Shown: positions 10,603-18,744 of the stretch, piece after piece
Layout: the number at the start of each line of letters is the position of its first letter
Position numbering within the stretch: position 1 is the stretch's first letter
NCBI GenBank assembly: GCA_964408025.1
Contig: CAYOXX010000018.1
Location: forward strand, 1 to 45,968
Direction: 5' to 3'
Length of the DNA stretch: 45,968 nt
Source: CAYOXX01 sp964408025
GTDB taxonomy: Bacteria > Acidobacteriota > DATKUA01
Translations under genes and position numbers: made by a program
Notes under the pieces: model-generated
What the model was told of the DNA's origin: nothing
Databases searched by the model: none
What the model saw: only the letters and a program-made list of their open reading frames with translations

Positions 10603-12075
10603 ATGCCGAAGAAGAAAGCGCCGAAGAAGAAATTGCAGAAGAGGACATCTGAGAAGAAGACCGACAACATCGGGCGGGTCGTCAGCGTGGTCGGCCCCGT
10701 GGTCGACGTCGAGTTCGCCGGGGAGCTGCCCCCGATCTACAGCGCGGTGCGGATCGAGGACGACGGAACGCTGTCGAACAAGCCGTTGTTCGCCGTGGGC
10801 GAGGTGGCCCAGCACCTGGGCGAGAACATGGTGCGCTGCATATCGATGCACCCCACCGACGGCATCGTGCGCGGCATGGAGGTCGTCGACAGCGGCGGCC
10901 CGATCACCGTGCCGGTCGGCGAGGGGACGCTGGGGCGGATCATGAACGTCATCGGCGAGCCGGCCGACGTCGACGAGCCGATCCCCTGCAAGGAGCGCTG
11001 GCCGATCCACCGCCACGCCCCCGACTTCGAGCACCAGAGCACCGAGATGGAGATGCTGGAGACCGGCATCAAGGTGATCGACCTGCTGCAGCCGTTCCTC
11101 AAGGGCGGCAAGATCGGGCTCTTCGGCGGCGCCGGCGTCGGCAAGACGGTGCTCATCATGGAGCTCATCCACAACATCGCCACCGAGCACGGCGGCTTCT
11201 CCGTCTTCGCCGGCGTCGGAGAGCGGACGCGCGAGGGCAACGACCTCTGGCTGGAGATGAAGGCGAGCGGCGTCATCGCCAAGACCGCGCTCATCTACGG
11301 CCAGATGACGGAGCCGCCCGGCGCGCGGCTGCGCGTCGGGCTCACCGGGCTGACGGTGGCCGAGTACTTCCGCGATGCGATGGGCCAGGACGTGCTGCTG
11401 TTCATCGACAACATATTCCGCTTCACCCAGGCCGGCAGCGAGGTGAGCGCGCTGCTGGGCCGCATGCCTAGCGCGGTCGGCTACCAGCCGACGCTGGCCA
11501 GCGAGATGGGCGAGCTGCAGGAGCGGATCACCTCCACCACCTCCGGCTCGATCACCAGCGTGCAGGCGATCTACGTTCCGGCCGACGACTACACCGATCC
11601 GGCGCCGGCCACCACCTTCGCCCACCTCGACGCCAACACCAACCTCAGCCGCGCCCTGGTCGAGATCGGCATCTACCCCGCCGTCGACCCGCTCGAGTCG
11701 ACCAGCAGCATCCTCGACCCGCGCGTCATCGGCGACGAGCACTACTCCATCGCCCGGCGGGTGCAGCTGGTGCTGCAGCGCTACAAGGACCTGCAGGACA
11801 TCATCGCCATCCTCGGCATCGACGAGCTGAGCGAGGACGACAAGCTGACCGTGACGCGCGCCCGCAAGCTGCAGCGCTTCCTCTCGCAGCCGTTCTTCGT
11901 CGCCGAGCAGTTCACCGGCCTCGAGGGCGCCTACGTGCCGGTCGGCGACACCATCGAGGGCTTCCGCCAGATCCTCGAGGGCGAGCACGACGGCAAGCCG
12001 GAGGCCGCCTTCCTGCTCTGTGGCGGCATCGACGACGCGGTCAAGAAGGCCGAGAAGATGACGAAGGAGGCGTGA
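10603..12075 (+). CDS. atpD: ATP synthase F1 subunit beta with lysine-rich N-terminus
   Basis: Catalytic subunit, 490 residues. The P-loop GGAGVGKT is at 175-182, followed by GERTREGNDL and the ALLGRMPSAVGYQPTL block; the DDYTDPAPATTF loop is intact. Residues 1-20 (MPKKKAPKKKLQKRTSEKKT) form a strongly basic extension before the usual first strand NIGRVVSVVGPVVDVEF. AGGAG precedes the ATG. The stop overlaps the GTG of the epsilon gene. Confidence 0.97.
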   Translation: MPKKKAPKKKLQKRTSEKKTDNIGRVVSVVGPVVDVEFAGELPPIYSAVRIEDDGTLSNKPLFAVGEVAQHLGENMVRCISMHPTDGIVRGMEVVDSGGPITVPVGEGTLGRIMNVIGEPADVDEPIPCKERWPIHRHAPDFEHQSTEMEMLETGIKVIDLLQPFLKGGKIGLFGGAGVGKTVLIMELIHNIATEHGGFSVFAGVGERTREGNDLWLEMKASGVIAKTALIYGQMTEPPGARLRVGLTGLTVAEYFRDAMGQDVLLFIDNIFRFTQAGSEVSALLGRMPSAVGYQPTLASEMGELQERITSTTSGSITSVQAIYVPADDYTDPAPATTFAHLDANTNLSRALVEIGIYPAVDPLESTSSILDPRVIGDEHYSIARRVQLVLQRYKDLQDIIAILGIDELSEDDKLTVTRARKLQRFLSQPFFVAEQFTGLEGAYVPVGDTIEGFRQILEGEHDGKPEAAFLLCGGIDDAVKKAEKMTKEA

Positions 12076-12524
12076 CGAACGCGATGGCCGGGCAGATCGA
12101 GCTGACTGTCGTGACACCGGAGCGGGAGGTTGTCTGCGCCTCCGTCGACGAGATCACCGCACCCGGCTGGGAGGGGGAGTTCGGCGTCCTGCCCAGCCAC
12201 GCACCCTTCCTGGCGCTGATCCGCACCGGCGAGCTGATGTACCGCCGGCGCTCCGAGCGCAGCTTCATGACCGTCGGCTTCGGCTTCGTCGAGGTCCTGC
12301 CGGAGAGGGTGACGGTGATGATCGAGACCGCCGAGAAGGAAGAGGAGATCGACCTCGCGCGCGCCATCGCCGCCCGCGACAGCGCCATGAAGTCGCTCTC
12401 CGGCCAGGTGGTCGACGCCGACGTCGAGCGTGCCCGCGCCGCCCTCATGCGCGCCCTGACCCGCATCCGCGTCGCCCAGCGCCGCAGCCCGGCCGAGCGC
12501 CGCCTCGGCCGCCCCGGCGGCTGA
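12072..12524 (+). CDS. atpC: ATP synthase F1 subunit epsilon
   Basis: Rotor subunit and inhibitor. The beta-barrel domain contains LTVVTPEREVVCASVDEITAPGWEGEFGVLPSHAP, which spans the family signature, and a C-terminal helical part follows with a basic end. Two starts are possible: GTG at 12072, which overlaps the beta stop as other junctions in this operon do, or ATG at 12084, which begins closer to the usual family N-terminus. The operon ends here; I saw no subunit a or c gene before or after. Confidence 0.9.
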   Translation: MTNAMAGQIELTVVTPEREVVCASVDEITAPGWEGEFGVLPSHAPFLALIRTGELMYRRRSERSFMTVGFGFVEVLPERVTVMIETAEKEEEIDLARAIAARDSAMKSLSGQVVDADVERARAALMRALTRIRVAQRRSPAERRLGRPGG

Positions 12525-13057
12525 CCGTCATTCCTGAAATCGATATCTCTAAGTAATTGTAGGGGCCGGCTGAACTTGTCCGCCTGCGGCGGATGCCGCC
12601 CGCGATATATACCGACAACAGTAGGGGCGGCCTTTATGCCGCCCGCGATATATCCCGACAACAGTAGGGGTGGCCTTTATGCCGCCCGCGATGTTTCCCA
12701 ACTTCCGTAGGGGCCGTCTACGCCCAGGCGTACGGCGGACTATCCGGCCCACCTGATGGGCGCGATTTGCCGGAGGAGGACAAGTTCAGCGCGCCCTTGC
12801 TATAGAGAGTTTTGTAAAACTCCTGTTCTAATGTTGTATCCGACAATTTTACTAACAACCGATAGAGTGATGTGTATCAGTGCTGGTAATCACGATAGTA
12901 GTTTCCTGCTCGCAACGTTTTGTTGCGTCGGATTTTAATCCGAATATCCCCGTATAAGACAGGGACCCTCAACGCACTAATGCGCGGTCAGTCGTGCTTA
13001 GGCTCGACGCTATCTCAAGTTTTTCAACATTCTTATATTCAGATAGGATAGAACTTA
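12525..13057. other. Gene-free stretch after the ATP synthase operon
   Basis: About 530 bp without a credible gene. The left part (12559-12720) is a tandem palindromic repeat array. The right part becomes AT-rich and contains two small hairpins side by side: CGCAAC/GTTGCG at 12911-12927 and TCGGATT/AATCCGA at 12928-12943. These could be terminators of the small gene that ends at 13058 on the minus strand, though no T-run is evident. Confidence 0.6.
12559..12720. repeat. Tandem palindromic repeat, 43-bp unit
   Basis: Units begin with GTAGGGG at 12559, 12621, 12664 and 12707. The second and third are 43 bp; the first is 62 bp with an extra GC-rich piece, and the fourth is partial. Each full unit holds the hairpin GGGCGGC-CTTTAT-GCCGCCC (G to T change in one copy) followed by CGCGATATAT. 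This looks like a REP-type intergenic repeat family. Confidence 0.75.
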
Positions 13058-13294
13058 CTAGGAATCTTTAGCAAGCTTCTGAAGATTGTCATTCTTTTTC
13101 TTGTTAGGATTAGATCTCAGCCACTTCTTTCCATTTTTTCCAGTTAAAACATGGATGTCCTCAATTTCGTTTCTTTCAGCCATTCGAATTGCGGTTTTTA
13201 AAGATGTAAATCTTTGATTTTCCTCAAATCTAACAGATGATATCCTACCCTTTTTGTCCTTTTTCGCATCAACAACTTTTTTCTGATTAGCCAT
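13058..13294 (-). CDS. Small DUF3892-like protein in an AT-rich islet
   Basis: A 78-residue, very basic protein beginning MANQKKVVDAKKDKKGRI. The ATG at 13294 has an ideal ribosome site GAAGGAGGTGA, so I reject an in-frame start 35 codons upstream. The order lysine-rich start, ISSVRFEENQRFTSLKTAIRMAERNEIEDIHVL, GKNGKKWLRSNPNKKKNDN fits small DUF3892-type proteins seen scattered in bacteria and archaea; the family call is from memory of the pattern. Function is unknown. Base composition is far more AT-rich than all neighbours and it has its own strong promoter, which suggests horizontal arrival. Confidence 0.75.
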   Translation of the reverse strand: MANQKKVVDAKKDKKGRISSVRFEENQRFTSLKTAIRMAERNEIEDIHVLTGKNGKKWLRSNPNKKKNDNLQKLAKDS

Positions 13295-13364
13295 AGTTAT
13301 TTCACCTCCTTCATGCCTAGACTTTCCAAGCAAGAAAGTAAATCCTCGAATTATAGATGATGAA

Positions 13365-13393
13365 ATTGTAGCATCATTACGACTTTCAGTCAA
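13365..13393 (-). promoter_or_regulatory. Sigma70-type promoter of the DUF3892-like gene
   Basis: On the minus strand TTGACT (13388-13393), 17 bases, then TACAAT (13365-13370). Both boxes match five of six consensus bases with ideal spacing. Transcription would start about 60 bases before the ATG at 13294. Confidence 0.7.
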
Positions 13394-13442
13394 TATCATA
13401 ATGCAGTTGCCCTTGATGTGATATTGCTCATTATTGGATTTC

Positions 13443-15872
13443 TTACTTGCCGTTTTCCAGCAGGCCGACGTTCCGCTCGAGGATTTCGCTGGCTTGGGGG
13501 AAGAGGATCTCGAAGGCGGGCGAGAGGGTCGCGGCCGAGGGCTGCTGGATGAGGAGCCTGAGGAGGCGCAGGCTGTAGAGCAGGTAGATGTTGCCCGGGT
13601 TGCCGGCGTAGACCTGGTCGAAGAATATTTCGTCGTCCGCGGTCAGCTGCAGCCGTAGTGGGAACTGGCGGGCCTGCGGCGTCACCAAAACCTTTACGTA
13701 GTCCTGCAGCGACATCACCGTGCGGGTGCTGGTCTCGGGCGGCAGCGTCATACGCACGAAGATGTAGTGGGACCCGTCGCCGGCCCGCTGGGTGTCGACC
13801 CCGAGTTCGGAGTGGGGTGTGCGGCACGAAGCCAGGGCCTGGCGCACGCGCTCGAGCAGCGCCGGGCCCGGAACGCCCAGGTCGCTGACGAGCGACGGCA
13901 GCGAGGCACTATGCAGGTATCCGAGGTCGGCCAGCATCTCGCGGCTCTCGGCGTCGGCCTCCGCCTCGGTGCCCTCTGCCTGCATCGCTTCCCAGAATCC
14001 CCTCGCCTCGCGGGCCAGCTGGTTGAGCCCGCCCGCCGTCGATGACAGGGCTGTGTTGCGCCACTGTATCTCGTCGTCGCGGAAGTTGTAGAGCTCGAGC
14101 TGCCGCACCGTCTCGGCGCCGGGGGTGTATATGAGCAGCGAATCGCCCCTGAGCAGGGCGACCTTGTTCTCGTCCGCCTCCGGCTCGAAGGTCTCGGCCA
14201 GCAGCGAGCGCTCATCGGAGCGGTTGCGCAGGATGTACTCCAGCAGCGTCCTCCCCTCCATGTAAGTCGGCTTGTGGAGGCCGGCCATGTCGAGCACCGT
14301 CGGCGCTACGTCGATTATCCTGGCTGTGCGCCGGACGCGCACGCCTCGGCGGTCGCTGTCAGGGTCGCGGATGATGAGCGGCACTTGCAGGCTCTGGCGG
14401 TATAGGTAGTGGATGTGGCCTACGTGGCCGTGCTCGTTGAGCTCCTCGCCGTGGTCGGCCAGCAGCACGATGATCGTGTTGTCGGTCAGGCCGCGGCGGT
14501 CGAGGTAGGAGAGGAAGCGCCCGATCTCCCGGTCGGCGTACTCGACTTCGCGGGCGTAGTCCTCCCAGACGATGCCGATCCGTTTGTTGACGCCGCCCTT
14601 GAGGTGCAGCGTCACCTCACGCGCCTCGTCCCCCTCGTTGGTGATGGTCATCGTGCAGCCGCCCTCGATCTGGCGGCGCGGCCGTTCCAATCCCGGGTCC
14701 GGCGGTTGCCAGCCGTTGCCCTCGTGGAAAGTCAACCCGGCGAATGACAGGCCGTCGAAGTTGCGCATGAATTGGTTCCGCTGCAGCTGCCTGAGGTCGC
14801 GGGCGCGGTAGCTGCCGCTCCTGCGGGAACGCCTCAACTCCCTCTCCCACTCCTCCGGGAACGGGCCATCCTCGACGCCGCTGAAATGCAGGTAGGTGAG
14901 GTAGAGGCGGATGCTGGAGTCGGCGAGCCGCCGGATTGTGACGACGTTCTCGCCCGGATTGAGCCGCAGGGGGATGTTGATGTAGGCGGCGCTGTCGAGG
15001 CGGCCGCTATCGACCTCCTCGCCGTTGAGCTCGACTACAGTGTCGGGAGGGTAATCGGGCGGGCTGTACGGCTCGTGCGGATCGGAGTAGTGAAGCCAAA
15101 GGAAGAAGCGGTCGCCGTCGCCGACGTTCTCGCGCAGCCAGTCGATCCCGCGGTCGGTAACCACCTCCGCGCAGTTGAACCACTGGCCGTTGCCGGGCAG
15201 GCGGTCGTCGTACTGCTCGAAGCCGCGGTCGAGGCCGAAGCGCGAGCGCAGGATGCCGAGGCTGATCACGGCGCCGGTCCTGTACCCCTGCTCCCGGAAT
15301 ATCTCGGCCAGCGTCGGCTCAGCGTAGCGGAAGGTGTCGCCGTTCTTGTATACGCCGACATCATGCGGCAGCCGGCCGCTGAAGAGCGCGGAGTGGCTCG
15401 GCATGGTGATCGGGATGTGGGTGTAGGCCTCCTCGAAGAGCCAGCCCTCGCGCGCCAGCCGGTCGATGTTGGCAGTCTGGGCGTAGTTGGCACCGTATTC
15501 GCCGACGTGGTCGGCGCGCAGCGTGTCGACGACGATGATCACCACGTTCGGCCGCTTCCAGGGCGGGCGGTTGTGGCGCTTGTAGCTGAGGAAGAAGAGG
15601 ACGGCGACGAGGATCGCCAGCGCCAGGGCCAGCGTCCCGACCAGGCGCAGCTTGCGGCGCACGCGGAAGATCGAGCGGAAGTTGATGGCCACCAGTAGCA
15701 CTACAAGAACGGCGATGACGATCGCCGGGTTGCGCGGCGAGTGGACGTCGTAGGTGAACCACAGCATCCTGCCGGTGTAGCCCTCGGGCGTCAGCGAGAG
15801 GTAGAGGAAGTAGGTGCTGAGCAGGATGCCGAGGTAGATGAGGGCGTTGATGATTATCTTCGTCGTCTTCAT
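13443..15872 (-). CDS. Membrane-anchored sulfatase-superfamily hydrolase
   Basis: An 809-residue protein with three N-terminal membrane segments (about 8-26, 49-65, 78-95) and then an alkaline-phosphatase-superfamily catalytic domain: NVVIIVVDTLRADHVGEYG (metal ligand Asp116) and ADHGEELNEHGHVGH later. At the nucleophile site it reads ITMPSHSALFSG, so Thr156 stands where true sulfatases have the Cys or Ser converted to formylglycine (C/S-x-P-S-R). It is therefore more likely a phosphatase, phosphotransferase or similar than a sulfatase. Between residues about 265 and 440 an inserted beta-rich region interrupts the catalytic fold. The C-terminal 200 residues are not recognised. It follows meaB by eight bases. 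Confidence 0.8.
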   Translation of the reverse strand: MKTTKIIINALIYLGILLSTYFLYLSLTPEGYTGRMLWFTYDVHSPRNPAIVIAVLVVLLVAINFRSIFRVRRKLRLVGTLALALAILVAVLFFLSYKRHNRPPWKRPNVVIIVVDTLRADHVGEYGANYAQTANIDRLAREGWLFEEAYTHIPITMPSHSALFSGRLPHDVGVYKNGDTFRYAEPTLAEIFREQGYRTGAVISLGILRSRFGLDRGFEQYDDRLPGNGQWFNCAEVVTDRGIDWLRENVGDGDRFFLWLHYSDPHEPYSPPDYPPDTVVELNGEEVDSGRLDSAAYINIPLRLNPGENVVTIRRLADSSIRLYLTYLHFSGVEDGPFPEEWERELRRSRRSGSYRARDLRQLQRNQFMRNFDGLSFAGLTFHEGNGWQPPDPGLERPRRQIEGGCTMTITNEGDEAREVTLHLKGGVNKRIGIVWEDYAREVEYADREIGRFLSYLDRRGLTDNTIIVLLADHGEELNEHGHVGHIHYLYRQSLQVPLIIRDPDSDRRGVRVRRTARIIDVAPTVLDMAGLHKPTYMEGRTLLEYILRNRSDERSLLAETFEPEADENKVALLRGDSLLIYTPGAETVRQLELYNFRDDEIQWRNTALSSTAGGLNQLAREARGFWEAMQAEGTEAEADAESREMLADLGYLHSASLPSLVSDLGVPGPALLERVRQALASCRTPHSELGVDTQRAGDGSHYIFVRMTLPPETSTRTVMSLQDYVKVLVTPQARQFPLRLQLTADDEIFFDQVYAGNPGNIYLLYSLRLLRLLIQQPSAATLSPAFEILFPQASEILERNVGLLENGK

Positions 15873-15880
15873 GGTCGCGG

Positions 15881-16867
15881 TTAGTCTCTCCTGGAGCGGC
15901 TATCTTCAGAGAAGCCGCCGCCGGTTGTCAACCGGGCAGCCAGCTCTTCCACCAGCGAATACGGCTCCGACTCCCTGCGGGCCATCCGCTCGGCGGCCTC
16001 GAGCAGCTTGTCCTCGGGCATCAGGCTCGGCAGCAGCCTCTCCATCGCCATGTCGCGCCAGAGCCCCCTGATCCTGTGGCGGCAGCGCCGGATCTCCTTC
16101 CGCATACCCATATCTCCAGAGGCGAGGAAGCGGCGGTGACCCTCTATCGCCTCCAGCACCGCGGCGACGCCGCGCCCCTCTCTGGCCTCCGTCTTCAGAA
16201 CCGGGGGCCGCCAGCCGTCCCCCGGCGGGGCCAGGTCGAGCATCATTTTCAGCTCCGTCTCCAGGCGCTCGGTTCCGGGCCGGTCGGCCTTGTTGATCAC
16301 GAACAGGTCGCCGATCTCGAGGATGCCGGCCTTTATTGCCTGCACCTCGTCGCCCATGCCCGGCACCAGCACCACGGCGCTTGTGTGTGCAGTGTTGACG
16401 ATGTCGATCTCGTCCTGGCCGACGCCGACGGTCTCGATGATGACGACGTCCGTGCCGGAGGCCTCCAGCACGGTGACGGCGGCGTAGGTCGCACGGCTGA
16501 CGCCGCCCAGCGCCCCGCGCGTGGCCATCGAGCGGATGAAGACTCCGCTGTCTGTGTAGTGGCTGCGCATGCGTACGCGGTCGCCCAGGATGGCGCCGCC
16601 GGAGAATGAGCTTGTGGGATCGACGGCGATTACGCCGATCCTCGAGCCGGCCTCGCGCATCAGCGCGATCAGCCGGTCCGTCAGTGTGCTCTTGCCCGCG
16701 CCGGGCGGGCCGGTGATGCCGACTACGCGCGCCCGGCCGGTGTGCGGGAACAGGCGCCTGAGCAGCTCGAAGGAGTGGTCGGCGCCGTCCTCGACCGCGC
16801 TGATGGCGCTGCTGATCGCCCTCGTTTTGCCCGCCAGCACGCCTTCTACAAGCGCTTCCAGATCCAC
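15881..16867 (-). CDS. meaB: MeaB/ArgK-type G3E GTPase (mutase chaperone)
   Basis: GTPase that loads and protects B12-dependent acyl-CoA mutases such as methylmalonyl-CoA mutase. I place the start at GTG 16867, which has GGGAGGAAACC upstream; a GTG five codons earlier (16882) is the alternative. Visible are the P-loop GPPGAGKST near residue 55, VDPTSSFSGGAILGDRVRM, the RSMATRGALGG switch region, ETVGVGQDE and the base-recognition NKAD. No mutase gene is in the window, so its partner must lie elsewhere. It is the first gene of a likely pair with the hydrolase downstream. Confidence 0.93.
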   Translation of the reverse strand: MDLEALVEGVLAGKTRAISSAISAVEDGADHSFELLRRLFPHTGRARVVGITGPPGAGKSTLTDRLIALMREAGSRIGVIAVDPTSSFSGGAILGDRVRMRSHYTDSGVFIRSMATRGALGGVSRATYAAVTVLEASGTDVVIIETVGVGQDEIDIVNTAHTSAVVLVPGMGDEVQAIKAGILEIGDLFVINKADRPGTERLETELKMMLDLAPPGDGWRPPVLKTEAREGRGVAAVLEAIEGHRRFLASGDMGMRKEIRRCRHRIRGLWRDMAMERLLPSLMPEDKLLEAAERMARRESEPYSLVEELAARLTTGGGFSEDSRSRRD

Positions 16868-17196
16868 CTGGTTTCCTCCCACGGGGAGCCGCTATCTTAC
16901 CATCGCCCTGGAAACGGCCACAAGCCGCCACCAAAGACCTGGTGAGCGACTTTTTCGGTGATGCTTATGCCGCCCCCCCCCCTGTCGTCGGGGCGTGAGT
17001 GTTCGTGCCCGCAATCCTTATACCAACACCGGGAGCGTGGACATTCCTGTCCACGATTGGCCGACAAGAATGTCGGCCCTCCTGTAATGGGTCAATTCTC
17101 AAGGCAGGAGGCCGGTCCGCCGCGGCGGACTGCCCGGCAGATGTTCTTCTGTCTAATCGGGACAACTCAAGAGTGAGAAAGGATACCTTTCCGGCT
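16868..17196. repeat. Intergenic palindrome cluster
   Basis: No gene is seen in these 329 bases. It holds a run of ten C (16973-16982), hairpin CGTGGACA-TTCC-TGTCCACG (17036-17055), hairpin GGCCGACA-AGAA-TGTCGGCC (17059-17078) and a perfect 16-bp palindrome GTCCGCCGCGGCGGAC (17115-17130). The two adjacent hairpins look like one intergenic repeat unit of a different family from that at 12.6 kb. Confidence 0.65.
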
Positions 17197-18012
17197 TCAG
17201 CTTTCGACCATCTCGGTCCGCAGTATCTCAAGGAATTTCTCGGGCTGCTCGAGGAAGGGGAAGTGGCCGGAGGCGTCCAAAACGGCGAGGCGGGCATCGT
17301 AGAGAGCCGCAGCGTTTTCCTCTACGTAGTGTAGTGGTATGCGGCGGTCGTGCCGGCCGGCGATGATGGTGGCCGGCAGCCGCAGCCGCGCCAACTCGGC
17401 CCGCAGGTCGCGGCGGGCGATGTCGGCGGCCAGCATTTCGCTCACCTTGCCTGCGACCCGGAAGCCCCGGCGGTGGAACTCCTCCATCGCCACCAGGTTG
17501 TGGAAGTAGAGCGGCAGCATTGCCTCCATGCGGCGCGTGGCTTTCTCGTCGGGCGGCAGGCCGGACATCGTGATCCGCTGGATCTCGCTGCGCATCGCCG
17601 GCGCTAGCTGCTCCCACCAGCCGTGGATCTGCGCCTCGGGCTCGGGGTGGGGGAACAGGGGGCAGACCAGGATCAGCTTGTCCAGCCGCTGCTCGTGCGC
17701 GACGGCGTAACACAGCGCCAGGTAGGCCCCCCAGCTGTGGCCCAGCAGCGCCATCCGCTCGAGGCCGAGGGCGGCCCGCAGCCCCTCGAGGTCGGCGACC
17801 ATGTTTTCGACGGTGCAGCTAGTCCCGGCGGCCAGTGGCGCGCTCCTGCCGCATCCGCGCTGGTCGTAGAAGATCACCGACGCGAACTCGCCGGCCCGCT
17901 CGAGCGTCGGCTTGAACGTCTCGAGGCTCAGTCCCGGTCCGCCGTGCAGCAACACCAGCGGCGGACCGTCGCCAACGAGTTCCGAGTACAACTCGACTTC
18001 GCCGATTCGCAT
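17197..18012 (-). CDS. Alpha/beta hydrolase, proline iminopeptidase-like
   Basis: A 271-residue cytosolic serine hydrolase. The oxyanion motif HGGPG is at residues 23-27, FYDQRGCGRS at about 48-57, the nucleophile elbow GHSWGA has Ser93, the acid is in AGRHDRRIP near 225, and the catalytic His in DASGHFPFLEQPEKF near 254. HGGPG, DQRGCGRS and GHSWG together are typical of the proline iminopeptidase (S33) group, but many members act on other amides or esters, so the substrate is open. It stands alone between two repeat-rich gaps. Confidence 0.85.
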   Translation of the reverse strand: MRIGEVELYSELVGDGPPLVLLHGGPGLSLETFKPTLERAGEFASVIFYDQRGCGRSAPLAAGTSCTVENMVADLEGLRAALGLERMALLGHSWGAYLALCYAVAHEQRLDKLILVCPLFPHPEPEAQIHGWWEQLAPAMRSEIQRITMSGLPPDEKATRRMEAMLPLYFHNLVAMEEFHRRGFRVAGKVSEMLAADIARRDLRAELARLRLPATIIAGRHDRRIPLHYVEENAAALYDARLAVLDASGHFPFLEQPEKFLEILRTEMVES

Positions 18013-18116
18013 GGCGCCTATTTTACCATGTTTGAGGGATTGCAGCGTGGGCGAAACTGTGCGATTTGCAGGCAGTTGTCAGACGGCCGCTGGCGGGATC
18101 TGGGTCTTGTCGGCGC

Positions 18117-18260
18117 TCAGGCTTCCAACTCCTTCTCGCGCCGGCTGTGCGACTTCGCGGCGCGCCGGATCGTGTCGCGCAGCTTCAGCAGGAGAGGGGT
18201 GACGTTATCCACCGTATCGGTGGTCAGGATGCTGGAGGGCCTCTTGTGGGTCAACGGCAT
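18117..18260 (-). CDS. Possible 47-residue small protein
   Basis: A short frame MPLTHKRPSSILTTDTVDNV... ending REKELEA. The ATG has AAAGGAG six bases upstream, and the sequence is basic with a predicted amphipathic helix in the second half. I do not recognise a family. It sits upstream of the hydrolase on the same strand with 104 bp between. It may be a real small protein or chance. Confidence 0.4.
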   Translation of the reverse strand: MPLTHKRPSSILTTDTVDNVTPLLLKLRDTIRRAAKSHSRREKELEA

Positions 18261-18447
18261 GGCTGGCTCCTTTGCGTCTTGCCTGTCGCAATCACAGCGC
18301 TCATCGCTCTTGGTGACTGCGACGATCGCTGAACACTTTCGTCAGCTCGCTTCGAATTCTATTTGCTTAGACGAAAAAATCAGGGCGAAGGTTTGCTCCT
18401 GGAGGAAATTTGTCGGTACCCGCAGTCCATGTCGTGCCTCCGGCTTG

Positions 18448-18478
18448 TGTTGACCGCTCCCGATAGAGCGGTTAACAT
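18448..18478 (+). promoter_or_regulatory. Promoter embedded in a palindromic operator, upstream of dodecin
   Basis: TGTTGACCGCTC (18448-18459) and GAGCGGTTAACA (18466-18477) form a 12-bp inverted repeat with one mismatch and a 6-base centre. The same bases contain TTGACC (18450-18455), 17 bases, TAACAT (18473-18478), a good sigma70-type promoter. The palindrome therefore spans exactly from the -35 to the -10 box, as expected for a repressor or activator site. It lies 50 bp before the dodecin start. Confidence 0.6.
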
Positions 18479-18527
18479 TCCCGCAAGTGTTACCACGCAA
18501 ATCAGTATCTTTGGAAAAGGAGGAGCT

Positions 18528-18728
18528 ATGTCTATCGCAAAGGTAATCGAAGTTCTGGCCGAGGGGAGCTCCATCGAGGGGGCTGTGGAGTCGGGGCTGG
18601 CCGAAGCCGGTAAAACCGTAAATAACATCAAACACATCTACTTCAGGGATTTCCAGGCTATTGTGGAGAACAACAAGGTGGTCAAGTACCGGATCAACGC
18701 GAAAATCACATTCGTAGTCAGAGCCTAG
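18528..18728 (+). CDS. Dodecin family protein
   Basis: A 66-residue protein that should assemble into a hollow dodecamer; classical dodecins bind and store flavins. The ATG at 18528 follows AAAAGGAGGAGCT. The sequence MSIAKVIEVLAEGS, SIEGAVESGLAEAGKTVNNI, FQAIVENNKVVKYRINAKITF matches the dodecin beta-alpha-beta-beta layout. The Trp that stacks on flavin in archaeal and actinobacterial dodecins is replaced by His (NIKHIYF), as in many short proteobacterial-type members, so flavin binding is not assured. It is monocistronic, with its own palindromic promoter. Confidence 0.85.
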   Translation: MSIAKVIEVLAEGSSIEGAVESGLAEAGKTVNNIKHIYFRDFQAIVENNKVVKYRINAKITFVVRA

Positions 18729-18744
18729 AATAAAAAGTAAGCCC

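Noticed and set aside
12559..12720. Repeat array as a CRISPR
   Set aside because: Units are contiguous, the whole unit including the part between hairpins is repeated, and there are no unique spacers.
14772..15698. 308-codon plus-strand open frame opposite the sulfatase-like gene
   Set aside because: Antisense shadow with biased composition; the minus frame has clear catalytic motifs.
16973..16982. Run of ten C as a phase-variation tract
   Set aside because: It is not inside or directly before a coding region that it could switch; also a common place for sequencing error.
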